Origin: an uncultured bacterium
GTDB lineage: Bacteria > Patescibacteriota > Gracilibacteria > Absconditabacterales > Absconditicoccaceae
Direction of reading: 5' to 3'
Assembly (NCBI GenBank): GCA_947169045.1
Contig: CAMVOC010000001.1
Span: forward strand, 62,001 to 126,000
Length of the DNA: 64,000 bases
Each line of letters opens with the position of its first letter. Position 1 is the stretch's first letter. This document shows positions 52,301-63,257 of this stretch, in pieces. The notes under the pieces were generated by a model. That model was not told the origin of the DNA, searched no databases, and worked only from the letters and a program-made list of their open reading frames with translations. The position numbers and the translations under genes are program-made.

Positions 52301-52558
52301 GCTCACACGCTTTCAGGAGGAGAAAGTCAGCGTTTAAAACTCATAAAGCACTTACTCAAAGAATATCGCGGACATTCAGTATATTTTCTAGACGAGCCAA
52401 CAGTAGGATTGCATATGGCAGATATTGAGCGTCTTTTACGCGTTCTCAAAGTATTTCTAGAAAGAGGAGATACGATTTTAATGATTGAACACGATCAAAA
52501 TATTCTCAAATACGCAGATCAAGTCATCAGGCTAGACAATGGAGCAGTCGTTCCATAA
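49370..52558 (+). CDS. uvrA: Excinuclease ABC subunit A (UvrA)
   Basis: UvrA finds lesions in nucleotide excision repair. Eight TGA codons as Gly merge six track ORFs into 1062 residues. First Walker [20 protein letters not shown] with TGA at the first Gly. ABC signatures: [17 protein letters not shown] and [17 protein letters not shown]. Walker [13 protein letters not shown] and [12 protein letters not shown]. Zinc-binding Cys pairs: CYCYNCG, CPNCN...[14 protein letters not shown]...CELCHGKR. The protein is longer than the usual ~940, partly through a polar, Lys/Asn/Ser-rich insert near residues 280-330. The second Walker A is [11 protein letters not shown], a variant of [11 protein letters not shown]. 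uvrB is not in the window. Confidence 0.95.
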
Positions 52559-52684
52559 AAACCATGAAGGGAATACCTCGAAAAAGGACGTTTCGTCAAG
52601 TCAATATTCTAAGTTTATCTTGCATTTAAAAGCAAGTTATATACTGTCATTTTTCAGAATTTACTTCTTTATAAAATACAAAAA

Positions 52685-54868
52685 ATGTTTAACGTAAGAC
52701 AATTCGTATACGACAACATTACCCCTTACGAAGGAGATGCATCCTTTCTCCAAGGGCCCACAGAAAGGACCAAAAAGCTACGAGAAGAAGTAAAAGTACT
52801 CCTACAACAAGAAAGAGATAATAATGGACTATTAGACGCCGATACTGATACTATTTCGAGAATTACTTCTCATCGCGCAGGATACATTGACAAAGACCTA
52901 GAAGTGATTGTAGGACTTCAGACCGACAAACCACTCAAAAGAGGGATGAAACCTTTTGGAGGAATCCGCGTAGTAGAAAAAGCACTCGCAGAGAGAAATC
53001 TCGTTCTTTCTCCTAGAGTAAAAGAAATCTTCGAATACACCAAAAACCACAATGATGCAGTATTCTCCGTATACGACAAAGAAATCAGGACCTACCGTTC
53101 AAAACACATCGTTACAGGGCTCCCTGACAATTACGCCCGCGGAAGAATTATTGGGGATTACAGGAGACTTGCTTTATATGGAGCTGATTTTCTCATAGCA
53201 GAAAAAAAAGCTGATTTTGATGCCATTTCAGGAGAGATGGACGACGCAAAAGTTCGTCTCAGAGAAGAAGTAAGTAGCCAAATCGCAGCACTCGAAGAAA
53301 TCAAAGTGATGGCAGAAATGTATGGATACGACGTATCAAAACCAGCAAAAACAGCTAAAGAAGCCATACAATTCACGTATTTTGCCTACCTCGCAGGAGT
53401 AAAAGAACAAGATGGAGCAGCAATGTCTCTTGGAAATGTTAGTTCATTCCTAGACATTTACATCGAAAAAGAGCTCAAAGAAGGACTCATTACTGAATCA
53501 GAAGCTCAAGAGATGATTGATCATATGGTCATGAAGCTCAGACTAGTACGCCACTTGAGACCTGGATCATACGACGAAATCTTCGGAGGAGACCCAACAT
53601 GGGTAACAGAATCCATCGGAGGACGTTTTCAGGACGGGAAAGTAAAAGTTACCAAAACATCATTCAGATTTTTACAAACCTTATATAATCTCTGACCAAG
53701 TCCAGAGCCAAACCTCACAGTATTACGATCACCAGAATTACCACAAGGATTCAAAGAATTCTGCGCAAAAACGTCCATAGATACCTCTTCCATCCAGTAC
53801 GAAAACGACAATTTAATGCAAGCTGTTAGAGGAGGAGATGACTACGGTATCGCTTGTTGCGTTTCTTACCAAGAAATCGGAAAACGCATCCAGCATTTCG
53901 GAGCTAGGTGTAACCTACCAAAAACACTATTACTAGCCATCAACGAAGGAAGAGAAGAGAGCGAAGGAATACAAGTAATGACAGGAATCCCAAAGCTTTC
54001 CGACGGCGCACTAAATTACGAAGAAGTAATGGGAAATTTCAAAAAGACCATGTCCGAAGTCGCTAGAGTATATGCAAAAGCCATGTATCTCATCCATTAT
54101 ATGCACGACAAATACTACTACGAAAAAGCTCAAATGGCATTTGTAGATACCAATTATGGAGTAGATATTGCCTATGGAATCGCTGGAATCTCAATTATTG
54201 CAGACTCACTCTCTGCCATCAAATATGCCAAAGTCACTCCAATTAGAGACGAAAACGGCATCGCAAAGGACTTCAAAATCGAAGGAGATTTCCCAAAATT
54301 TTGAAATGACGACGATCGCGTTGACTTAATTGCAAAAGAAATTCAACAATTCTTTTTCGAAGAGCTCAAAAAACATAAAACGTACAAAAACGCCAATCCT
54401 ACATTATCATTGCTCACCATTACATCCAACGTAATGTACGGAAAGAATACAGGTGCTACTCCAGATGGCAGACAAGCAGGAAAACCTTTTGCACCAGGGG
54501 CAAATCCAATGCATGGAAGAGATGCAAAAGGAGCTATTGCTTCCCTTAATTCTGTAGCAAAACTCGATTATCAATATTCCCAAGACGGAATTTCCAATAC
54601 ATTTTCAATTGTACCAATGTCTCTAGGAGCTAATGCAGAAGAGCAGATAAAAAATCTGATTACAATGATGGATGGATATTTCAAAAAAGGAGCACATCAC
54701 CTCAATGTAAACGTTTTACAAAGAGAAGTACTAATGGACGCCTACGAACACCCAGAAAAATATCCACAATTAACAATTAGAGTCTCCGGATATGCAGTAA
54801 ATTTCGTCAGATTATCCAAGGCTCACCAAAAAGAAGTGATCGAAAGGACTTTCCACGAAAAAATGTAA
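52685..54868 (+). CDS. pflB: Pyruvate formate-lyase (PflB)
   Basis: Converts pyruvate and CoA to acetyl-CoA and formate by a glycyl radical. Two TGA codons as Gly ([23 protein letters not shown]) join three ORFs into 727 residues, near the usual 760. The catalytic Cys pair is [10 protein letters not shown]. The radical Gly is in [12 protein letters not shown] near the C-terminus. The active-site block [10 protein letters not shown] and [25 protein letters not shown] match PflB rather than glycerol dehydratase. The activase is not in the window. With pyk it indicates anaerobic fermentation. A -10-like TATACT lies at 52638. Confidence 0.95.
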
Positions 54869-54886
54869 CTTTATCACAAGTTGCTA

Positions 54887-54914
54887 TTGACTTTTTTAAA
54901 ATTCAGAGTATAAT
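54887..54914 (+). promoter_or_regulatory. Promoter upstream of the PBP gene
   Basis: TTGACT (54887-54892), 16-nt spacer, TATAAT (54909-54914), 275 nt before the PBP start. Confidence 0.75.
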
Positions 54915-55188
54915 AACAGATTTGACACACGGTTTCTCTTGTAACCAAAAGAGAAAAAGATAGCGATAATCTCCATAATACAGATACCTTCTATCCAAAC
55001 AATAATTCAGCTTTTTCTCCCTACATATCAAAGAAAAAACACACCTAGTGGCATAAATTTCCCACCGAAAAAACCTCTTGCAAACTTTCGTTAAATAGTT
55101 AAAAAGTCCTTTATAAAATCTCTAGAAATATAGGACAGTTTTCTTATAATCTAGAGAATCCATATCTTTATCTCTTTTCTTTTTGTTA
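54915..55188 (+). other. Long untranslated stretch before the PBP gene
   Basis: About 270 nt with no coding ORF follow a strong promoter. Early in it is a hairpin TTCTCTT-GTAACCA-AAGAGAA. TCAGCTTTTT occurs at 55007-55016. Towards the end TTATAAAAT and TTATAATCT resemble -10 boxes. It may be a leader or hold a separate small RNA; I recognise no riboswitch or known RNA. Confidence 0.4.
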
Positions 55189-58100
55189 ATGCCAAATCCT
55201 ACCGTCTTTACATATACCCACTTACCAGAGCCTACCCACAAAAATCCCAAAAGATTCTCTTCCAATAAAAAAAGAAAAATTGGGAAATTCATTGGAATGT
55301 TTTTGGTTGCCATCCTATTAATCGCGCTTGTCGGAGGAGCTATCCGAATGAATATCAACGTATTCAAAGAACTTCCAGATGTAAGCTCCGTAAAAGACCT
55401 CAAACTTGCGCAAGCAACCGTCATCCAAGATAAAAACGGAGTAGAATTATACAAACTCTTCGAAGAAAATAGAGAATACGTGGATTTTGACCAAATCAAT
55501 CCGCAAATGATCAACGCAATCGTAGCAATTGAAGATCAGCGTTATCGAGAACACGAAGGACTCGATCCACGAGGAATTTTACGTGCAGCAATCAACAGAA
55601 GTGGAGGAGGATCCACGCTTCCTATGCAGTTAATGACCAACGTGTTCAAGCTCAAAGCAGGAATGGGAGCTAATATCCCAAGGAGAATCGCCTACAAATT
55701 ACGTCAAATCATCCTTGCAAAAAGACTGAATACCACACTCCAAAAGCAAATTAAAGCTGAAAATCCCGATCTTTCCAATGCAGAGATCAAGCACGAAATG
55801 AAAAATAAGATTTTGGAGCTCTACTTGAACTACATCGAATTAGGAAATAACTCATTTGGAATTGAAGCTGCTGCAAAAGCATTTTTCGGAGTCTCTGCAA
55901 AAGATCTTTCCATTGCACAATCTGCAGTATTAGCATCTCTTCCTAGAAACCCGACTACTTACAGCCCTCTCAAAGAATCAGGAAAGAAAAATCTGATGGG
56001 ATATTTCACGATTACCGATGCTGCAGGGAGACAATATCCTTTCGAAGGAATCATACAAAACGACATTATTGCAAAGTTTTCCGAAGCTATCAGAAATGCT
56101 GACTTTTCAAATAAAGATTCCGATAACGCCTCTACAAAATTTCTGGTTGGGCTCTGATCTTTTACCATCGTCAGCGAAGGAAAAGAATTATACGTAAAAT
56201 ACTCAAATGGAAGAATGCAAGTAGTATTAAGTAGGATGTTCGAAGATAAATACATCACCGCAGAAGAGCTGAAACAAGCCTACATCGACGGACTCAATCT
56301 TACGTTCAAAACCAGCTCTTTCTCTATTAAAGCTCCGCATTTTGTCTTTTGGGTAAAAGAATTACTAGAAGAAAACTACGAAGCCTACGGAATGAAAGGA
56401 AAAGAAGACCTGCTGACAAAAGGACTTATTATCAAAACATCCCTCGATTATGAAATCCAAAAACAGGCAGAAAAAGCTCTAACCGACAACGTTCGTACCT
56501 TATACGCAAACAACGCAACCAATAGTGCAATGATCTATCTGGATACGAATAAAGGAGATATCCTAGCTTATGTAGGATCTCTCGATTACTTCAATGAAGA
56601 AATCCAAGGTCAAAACGATATGGTACGTAAACCGAGACAATCTGGATCTTCCATTAAACCATTAATTTATTCATTAGGATTCCAAAAACTTCCTCTCACC
56701 ATAGATACTCCTATTTACGACTTACCTTTCCAAGTAGGTCCAGACAGACCTAATAACGCTGACGATAGATTTGAAGGACTTTTACCGCTCAAATACGCTC
56801 TCGGACACTCTAGAAACATTCCTGCCGTCAAAATGTACCTAGCAATCGGAGGAGAAGACGCAGTGAAACCGTACCTCCAATCATTAGGACTTTCTAGTAT
56901 CACAAATGATATTTTCTACGGATATCCATTAGCACTTGGAGCAGGGGAGGTAACAATGCTTGAACTTGCCGAAGCATATTCTCATCTTACCACGCAAACT
57001 CCAGCAACCATCAACCCAATCCTAGAAATCAGAGATGCAAACGGAACTATCATTTACCAAAAAGAAACAGAAGAAAAAGCTGAACTCATCCCCGAAGGAG
57101 TAAAATACTTAATGCGAAGAATCCTTTCCGACCCTGCAAATAGATTGGCAGGACGAGTATCAAAATTCAACGTTTCAGGTCTTACCTATGCACTCAAAAC
57201 TGGAACATCTAACGTAAAAACCGACAAAGGAAACCGCCCAAGAGATGGACGATTAGCAGCATATACTCCAGACAATTTAGTACTGATGCGAGCTGGAAAC
57301 GCGAACGCAACTCCAATGAATGCAAACGCTTTCGGAGGGACAATCCATGCAGATCCAATCAAACAATTTATGCAGGCACTCCTTTCCAACAGCTACATCA
57401 GCAATACTCAAATGACTAATGTAGATACCCAAGGAATCTCTATCTCAAGAATCACAGGAAATCTCCCAGCAGAAGGAACACCTTCATCATTGATTGTTTC
57501 ATCAATTGGATACTTAGCTCCTAAAAAAGTAGACGATCCTGTCACAGAAATCGAATACGATGCAGAATGTTTAGGTATGACAAGTCCTCTTACCCCTAGC
57601 GAACAAATCAGACAAGGATATCTTTTCCAAAGTGTTTCATCATTTATGCCTGGACAAGAAGATGCACAAGATATTCAGAATTATCTCACTGCTTCAGCGA
57701 GAGGAATCAATGATGATACAGGAAGCAGAGTAAGCCTCTCATCTCTACGTATTCTCTTCGAAGCTCCAAAAGACTACTGTGCCAATAGAGAACCAGCATT
57801 AAGCGAAGACACCAGCATAACCTTCCTAAATCCTCAAGACGACCGAAGAATCTCCGAAAAACCAGAGCTTATGGTAAGCGTAAAATCAGACGGAAACCTA
57901 AAAACTCTATCAGCTCAAATCGACGACGTACAAGTACGATCCAAAACCTACACGACCAACACGAGAGAAAATATCGCAAGTACCATACTAGATCTCTCAC
58001 AATTTTCAGTGGGAACTCATACCATCACAGTACAAGCGACCAACACAAAAGGAGGAATGAACCGCGCAAGTATCAATGTAGTCTTACAAACCACAGACAA

Positions 58101-58350
58101 AACGCCTCCTTACTTGATGAGAGAACAATCCAAAGTAACTCAAAAAGGAGACAAGCGAGAAGCAACGCTGATTTTCAACGATGAATTATCTGCAATAACC
58201 TCCGGTGCAATTATGGCAGGGGAGTCTACTATCCTTTCCTTCCAAGGTAGAATGGCTTCATTTACTACATCAGAACCAGTAGTTGACATCTTCCTAAAAG
58301 ATGCCTACGAAAACGAACTCAGACAAACCTTAGATTTATCTGCTTTTTAA
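55189..58350 (+). CDS. Class A penicillin-binding protein (PBP1a-like)
   Basis: One TGA as Gly joins the ORFs at 55183 and 56215 into 1053 residues. A cytoplasmic tail and membrane helix (FIGMFLVAILLIALVGGAI) come first. The GT51 glycosyltransferase domain has AIVAIEDQRYREHEGLDPRGI and GGSTLPMQLMTNVF. The transpeptidase domain has RQSGSSIKPLIY (SxxK), HSRNIPAVK (SxN) and YALKTGTSNVKT (KTG). The last ~200 residues form Ig-like domains (SVGTHTITVQATNTKGG). It builds peptidoglycan outside the membrane. The Wzy-like gene begins 9 nt later. Start is ATG 55189. Confidence 0.95.
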
Positions 58351-58359
58351 CCCTAAGGA

Positions 58360-59616
58360 ATGTTGACGTTCCTCTCTGCCTTCCTACTATTTAACTGCAT
58401 ATATCAAATCTTTTCCACCATAACAATCTATGGACTAGGAATATTTTCTGCATCAATGCCTTCCCTCATCAGAGACGGAATGCGGTGCGTCTTTTTGCTC
58501 ATTTTGCTAATTATCAACCGTCATTCTCTCAAATCTTATCTCAAAAAACGAAAAAAAATCCGAATCTCATTCATCGTATTACTCCTGTACAGCGTTCTGC
58601 TTTCTTATCTCTTTTTCAATAAAGCTCCCGCAGATCTCCTCATCGGAATAAAATACGGCTTTTGGCGAATATTCATCTTACTCTCATCGACATTCATCGG
58701 TTTTGTTTACCACAAAAAGCTCGACCAAAACGCCTCAAAATACACCAACACCATAGAAATAGCCCTTTTAATAGTCGTCATCTTGGGATTCCTGCGACAA
58801 GTGCTCAAACTACTCAAACCTGAACGATTTGCAGCAATGGGCTACACAATCCACCTCAATGACTACTATTTCGGGGATAATCCACCGATCTACTACCTCA
58901 CAGGATACGAAGGAACTCTCCGCCGACAAGGACTCTTCTCCGGACCTAATAACTACGGATATTTTCTCCTAGCCTTTTTCCCATGGGTACTACCTCGACT
59001 TCACACCTCAGAGGGAAAAGCAACAACCACAAAGCTCACCCCACGCAGAATCATAACACTCATCCTACGACTCCTGGCAATGGCACTCACGCTTTCGAGA
59101 GCAGTTTTCCTGGGAGCAATATTCATCATCTTGCTCACCTACCGACCACTCATCAAAAGTAAAAAAAAGCTGATCATCTGCACGGCAGTCACCCTTATCG
59201 CAGTAGTAATTGCTCTTTCACTGTTAAAACGAGAATCAACCTTAGCACACATCACCTCAAAACTTTCCGCTCTACCAGAAATTTTCACCCATCCACGAGG
59301 AATGGGATTAGGCTCTTCATGACCAGCAATCCATCACAACGGATCAATTTTACCTGAAAATTACTATTTCCAAATCCTCTTGGATGTAGGACGGATTGGA
59401 TTTGGGCTATGGTACCTAACTATTTTCCCAATAGTACGCCGTCGCCCCCTCAAAGATCACGAAAATCTCGCAGCATACAAAAAAGCAACACTAGGGTTTC
59501 TCGCTCTCCTCGCCATAGGACTCTTCTTACATGTCTTTGAAGATAGTATGGTAAATTACCTTTTCTTCATAATCTACGGGATCATCCTCTGATATCTATC
59601 CAAAAAAGAAAAATAA
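58360..59616 (+). CDS. O-antigen ligase/Wzy-like polymerase
   Basis: Two TGA codons as Gly merge two track ORFs into 418 residues with about ten membrane helices. The Wzy_C pattern shows RRQGLFSGPNNYGYFLLAFFPW, MALTLSRAVFLGAIFIILL, and HHNGSILPENYYFQILLDVGRIGFGLWYL. Such proteins polymerise or ligate surface glycans on the outer face of the membrane. The start is 9 nt after the PBP stop, so it is in the same operon. The exact substrate cannot be told. Confidence 0.82.
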
Positions 59617-59627
59617 ATCAGATTCTA

Positions 59628-59655
59628 TTGACTTTTTTAATTTTTTGAATATAAT
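59628..59655 (+). promoter_or_regulatory. Promoter of the frameshifted coiled-coil gene
   Basis: TTGACT (59628-59633), 16-nt spacer, TATAAT (59650-59655). Confidence 0.75.
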
Positions 59656-59687
59656 AAAGGATACTTTATCTTTTTAAGTAAGAGAAA

Positions 59688-60519
59688 ATGGCAATAAAAA
59701 GGAGACTTTATAACTCAGCTGCTACTGCCGTTAGACCCATTGCAATCGCCGGACAAGCACTAGATGATGTGAGCCATACTGCGATTCGTTATGGGGAAGA
59801 AATTTTTGATCTTCTCTGACAGACAAAAGACCAAGTAAAAGACGCTTTTTCAGAGGTAAAAAGAGAAAGCAAACGATATAAAAAAATCGGAAAGGGGGAT
59901 AGTCAGCCCCTTTAAAGCTACCGCTCGCTGAATCAAAGGAACCTTACAAGCAGTAGTACAACCAAGTTACCGCACCTTTGGAAGAGTAAAGCAAACACTA
60001 GCCAACGTCGTACTCAATACCGGACATATGATTGAATACGCAGGAAGCGCAAAAAAGCGAACAGAATACGAAAAAATTACAAACAAAGAATACAAGCCTG
60101 TCAGTTACTATGACTGGAGCTTTTTAAGTTCTGATAGTGCAATTACCCAAAAGAAAGAAGCCATAAGAACTGAGAAGAAAGCAAGAAAAGCTCTTGCCAC
60201 AAAAAGAGCTCAAGAAGCACTACAATACGAACTTACTAGAGACCTAGAAAGAGAAAAAATAAAACAAGAAAACGAGAAAAAACAACGAGAAAAAGAACTA
60301 GAACTCAAAAAAGCAGAGCGAGAAGCAGAAAAACTACGCGACAAAGGATTACGAGAAGCTGAAGAAAAACTAAGAAAAGCACAGCGAGAAGAGCAAGAAC
60401 AGCTCCGCAACAAAGAAAATATTCAAAAAATTAGAGAAAAAGAACAAGAAATAATGGAAATACAGATACGCACAAAACAAAGAGAAGAAAAACCTGAACC
60501 AGAAGCAAAGACAGAATAA
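59688..60519 (+). pseudogene. Coiled-coil protein gene interrupted by a +1 frameshift
   Basis: From ATG 59688 one frame runs 75 codons to TAA 59913 (with one TGA as Gly). The +1 frame continues without a stop from 59860 to TAA 60519. Skipping one G in AAAGGGGGAT (59891-59900) joins them into one ~276-residue product: ...KKIGKG then IVSPFKATARGIKGTLQAV. The C-terminal half is a highly charged Lys/Glu/Arg coiled coil (REAEKLRDKGLREAEEKLRKA). The break may be a real mutation, a sequencing/assembly error in the G-run, or programmed frameshifting. The track ORF 60028-60519 is its 3' part. No family recognised. Confidence 0.65.
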
Positions 60520-60524
60520 CTACA

Positions 60525-61073
60525 TTATACTTTCATAACTTCCTCCACCTTCAATTTAACCAATTCTTCCACTTTGGCATTCATTTTTTTCGTTAATTCT
60601 TCCACCTGAGATTCATTCGCTTTATGTTGATCTTCACTGATTGTTTTTGCTGTAAATTCTGCTTTAGTAGCATTCATAGCTTCTTGTCTAACTTTTCTCA
60701 AGTTAGCTTTTGTCTCTTCACCCATAGCCTTCACCTGCTTAGCGATTTGATCACGTCTTTCCTGAGTTAAAGCAGGGACTCTTACAAACAAGAAAGTTCC
60801 TTGATTATCCACACCAACTCCTAAATCTGCTTCATAAATAGCATTTGCAATATGCTTTGCGTTTCCTCTATCCCAAGGCTCAATTTTAATCGTTGAATTA
60901 TCTGAAATAGTGATTAAAGCAATTGCATTCATTTTCATTGCTCCATAATCCGTCTCTACATTAATATTTTCTACCAATCCCGTAGTAGCACGTCCTACCT
61001 GCAATCCTTGAAATTCTTTTTCTAAGTAAGCAAGAGCTTTTTGCATTTGTTGATCATAAGTTGAGAGATTCAT
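60525..61073 (-). CDS. frr: Ribosome recycling factor
   Basis: RRF splits post-termination ribosomes with EF-G. The 182 residues match the family length. Motifs: MQKALAYLEKEFQGLQVGRATTGLVENI, ISDNSTIKIEPWDRGNAKHI, and LTQERRDQIAKQVKAMGEETKANLRKVRQEAM. No in-frame TGA. It ends 5 nt from the convergent coiled-coil gene. The promoter (61117-61144) lies inside the end of the helicase gene. Confidence 0.96.
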   Translation of the reverse strand: MNLSTYDQQMQKALAYLEKEFQGLQVGRATTGLVENINVETDYGAMKMNAIALITISDNSTIKIEPWDRGNAKHIANAIYEADLGVGVDNQGTFLFVRVPALTQERRDQIAKQVKAMGEETKANLRKVRQEAMNATKAEFTAKTISEDQHKANESQVEELTKKMNAKVEELVKLKVEEVMKV

Positions 61074-61116
61074 CAGGAAAATAATAAGAAAATAAAGGAT
61101 AAAAAACCTAAATACA

Positions 61117-61144
61117 CCTATAAGAAAGCACTTTTAAAAATCAA
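61117..61144 (-). promoter_or_regulatory. Promoter of frr
   Basis: On the minus strand TTGATT (61144-61139), 16-nt spacer, TATAGG (61122-61117), preceded by TTCTC. It overlaps the last codons of the helicase gene. Confidence 0.55.
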
Positions 61145-62639
61145 GAGAAAACACCTCCAAAATTCTCCTTAAACTAAAAAGAAGTTCTTGTCCTTCAGCA
61201 TGGCAAAAAGCCTTAAGACCAAGATAATTCTGCCCTGCATACTGCATTTCTCCGACGAAAAGGGGAGTAATCTTTCTTCTTTCCAAAGGTCACTGAGGCG
61301 AACGATAAAGAATCTCTGCCTCCTGCTGCAGAGCAATAATAGTCTGTAATTTCTGCATCAAAATAAAATCCGCAACAGAAGAATCAAGAATTACGGAATC
61401 CTCATCTAAAGGAGCTATCAATTTAATTCACTTTAACGTTTTACAGCGACTCAAAGCCACATAGGCTTGCCCATGAGCAAAAGCGCCTCCTTGCAAGTCA
61501 ATAATCACATGATCAAAAGTTTTCCCTTGAGACTTATGAATCGTGCAAGCCCACGCCAAACGAAGAGGAATTTGGGAAAAAGAACCAATTTCCTCCGCCT
61601 CAAGCTTCTTTTTCTCTTCATCATACACATACTGAGAAACTTTCCAAATATGAGGAGTTACCTGCACTTCCTCTCCACCAAAAATCTGTACAGTCAGACT
61701 TTTATGTTTCATATCCGTAATCACTCCTAGCGTCCCATTCACCCATCTACCTTTAGGATCATTAACAACAAACATAACTTGTGCTCACACTTTAAGCCAC
61801 AGCTCCGTTTCCGTAGGTAAACTGTGTTCTCTCATCACGCCATCCAAAGATCCAAGGAAAAGCTGCGCCTCACCTGGTAATTCCTCTAATTTTTGCAAAT
61901 TAATACGATCCACCACGTCATTTTTCCCCGCCAAATACATCTCTCACGGAGCAATTTCCCAGTCATCCGTACGTACAACCTGTTGATTAAGCTGATCAAA
62001 CGTAGTTGTTGTCAGATTTTTTGTCCTAATAGCATTCAAAAAAGAAAGAAAAAGCTGATCCTGCTGACGATACACTGTCTCTAATTCCAAGAAAGTAAAC
62101 GTAAATTTCCCGGAAGTAACCACATTACTTGAAAAAAAATAAGGACTTGCATACGTCTGTCTAAAAAATTCAGCTTCATCTCTCCTTACCACAGGAGGTA
62201 ATTGATACAAATCACCAATCAGCAGCATCTGAATCCCGCCAAAAGGCTTCTTATTTTTGCAAACAATCTGCAAATAACGATTGATATGATCAAATAAATC
62301 AGCTCTTACCATAGAAATTTCATCAATCACAATAGCATCAAGTTCCGTAAATTTAGGATTCCCTATTTGAGATTTAGCCTCCTTTTTTAAAGTTTTTTCC
62401 GTAACGACAGGAGGAATCTGAAAAAACGAATGAATCGTCGATCCTCAAACATTCAACGCCGCAACCCCCGTAGGAGCTAACACTGCAATATTTTTCTGAG
62501 TATGAGCGATAAATTGGCGTAATAAAGTAGACTTTCCTGTCCCTGCTTTCCCTGTTAAAAAAAGATTATTGGAAGTTTTTTCCATCAAATATAACGCTTC
62601 TAATGCCTTTTTATCGAAAGTAAGTTCCATAACATTCAT
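61134..62639 (-). CDS. Pif1/RecD-like superfamily 1 helicase
   Basis: Five TGA codons as Gly merge the ORFs at 62445, 61944 and 61428 and the 3' end into 501 residues. Helicase motifs: [17 protein letters not shown] (I), [20 protein letters not shown] (Ia, TGA as one Gly), [12 protein letters not shown] (II), [12 protein letters not shown] (III), [19 protein letters not shown] (V), [15 protein letters not shown] (VI). Pif1 helicases unwind DNA 5'-3', including G-quadruplexes. The last ~90 residues are an unassigned extension. Start ATG 62639. Confidence 0.9.
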
Positions 62640-62770
62640 GATAAAATTTCAACACAAAAAATCAAGAGTTTTTTGAAAAAGAAAGAGCAGATTACTACCA
62701 CAAAATTTGCAATTTTTAACTAGTTTCTTTATACTTATGATGAGTATGTTTTATCTCATATCTACCCACA

Positions 62771-63241
62771 ATGCAAAACCTACTATCATCAAATACACAA
62801 GGTCAGACCTATCTTCCTTCTAGTTCAGAGAAAAAGCAAGCAATGTTAATGTATATGTTTGTAGGCTTACTCCTTTCTCTCCAGCAAGAAAATGTCTCTC
62901 CTTATATGCACCACCACATCAAACAAGCCTTTTGATGGATTGTTTTGCTAGTATTAATCATTTTTTTAGACGTTATTTTATTCATTTTAGGAGCTGTATT
63001 TGGAGCATTTTTCTCCGTTTTAGGAGTGCTCATCACGCTTCCAACACTCATCATAGGAATACTTTGTATCAAGCAAGCTCGAGATGGAAAATACGAACGA
63101 GATAACGAAGGAGCACTAAAATTTTTCTCTACATTTTCAGGATTAGGAAACCGAATTTTAAACTTATTCGACGCCGATCATTATAAAACCAATAACACCG
63201 TCGCAGGAATTGATCTTTCTCAATACGATTTAAACAAATAA
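62771..63241 (+). CDS. Small membrane protein of unknown function
   Basis: One TGA as Gly moves the start to ATG 62771, giving 156 residues. Residues 53-105 form two adjoining membrane segments (WIVLLVLIIFLDVILFILGAVF, then a second). The C-terminal ~50 residues are soluble (CIKQARDGKYERDNEG...). It lies 16 nt upstream of the next gene, forming an operon. No family recognised. Confidence 0.7.
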
Positions 63242-63257
63242 TAATTCAATATCCCTG

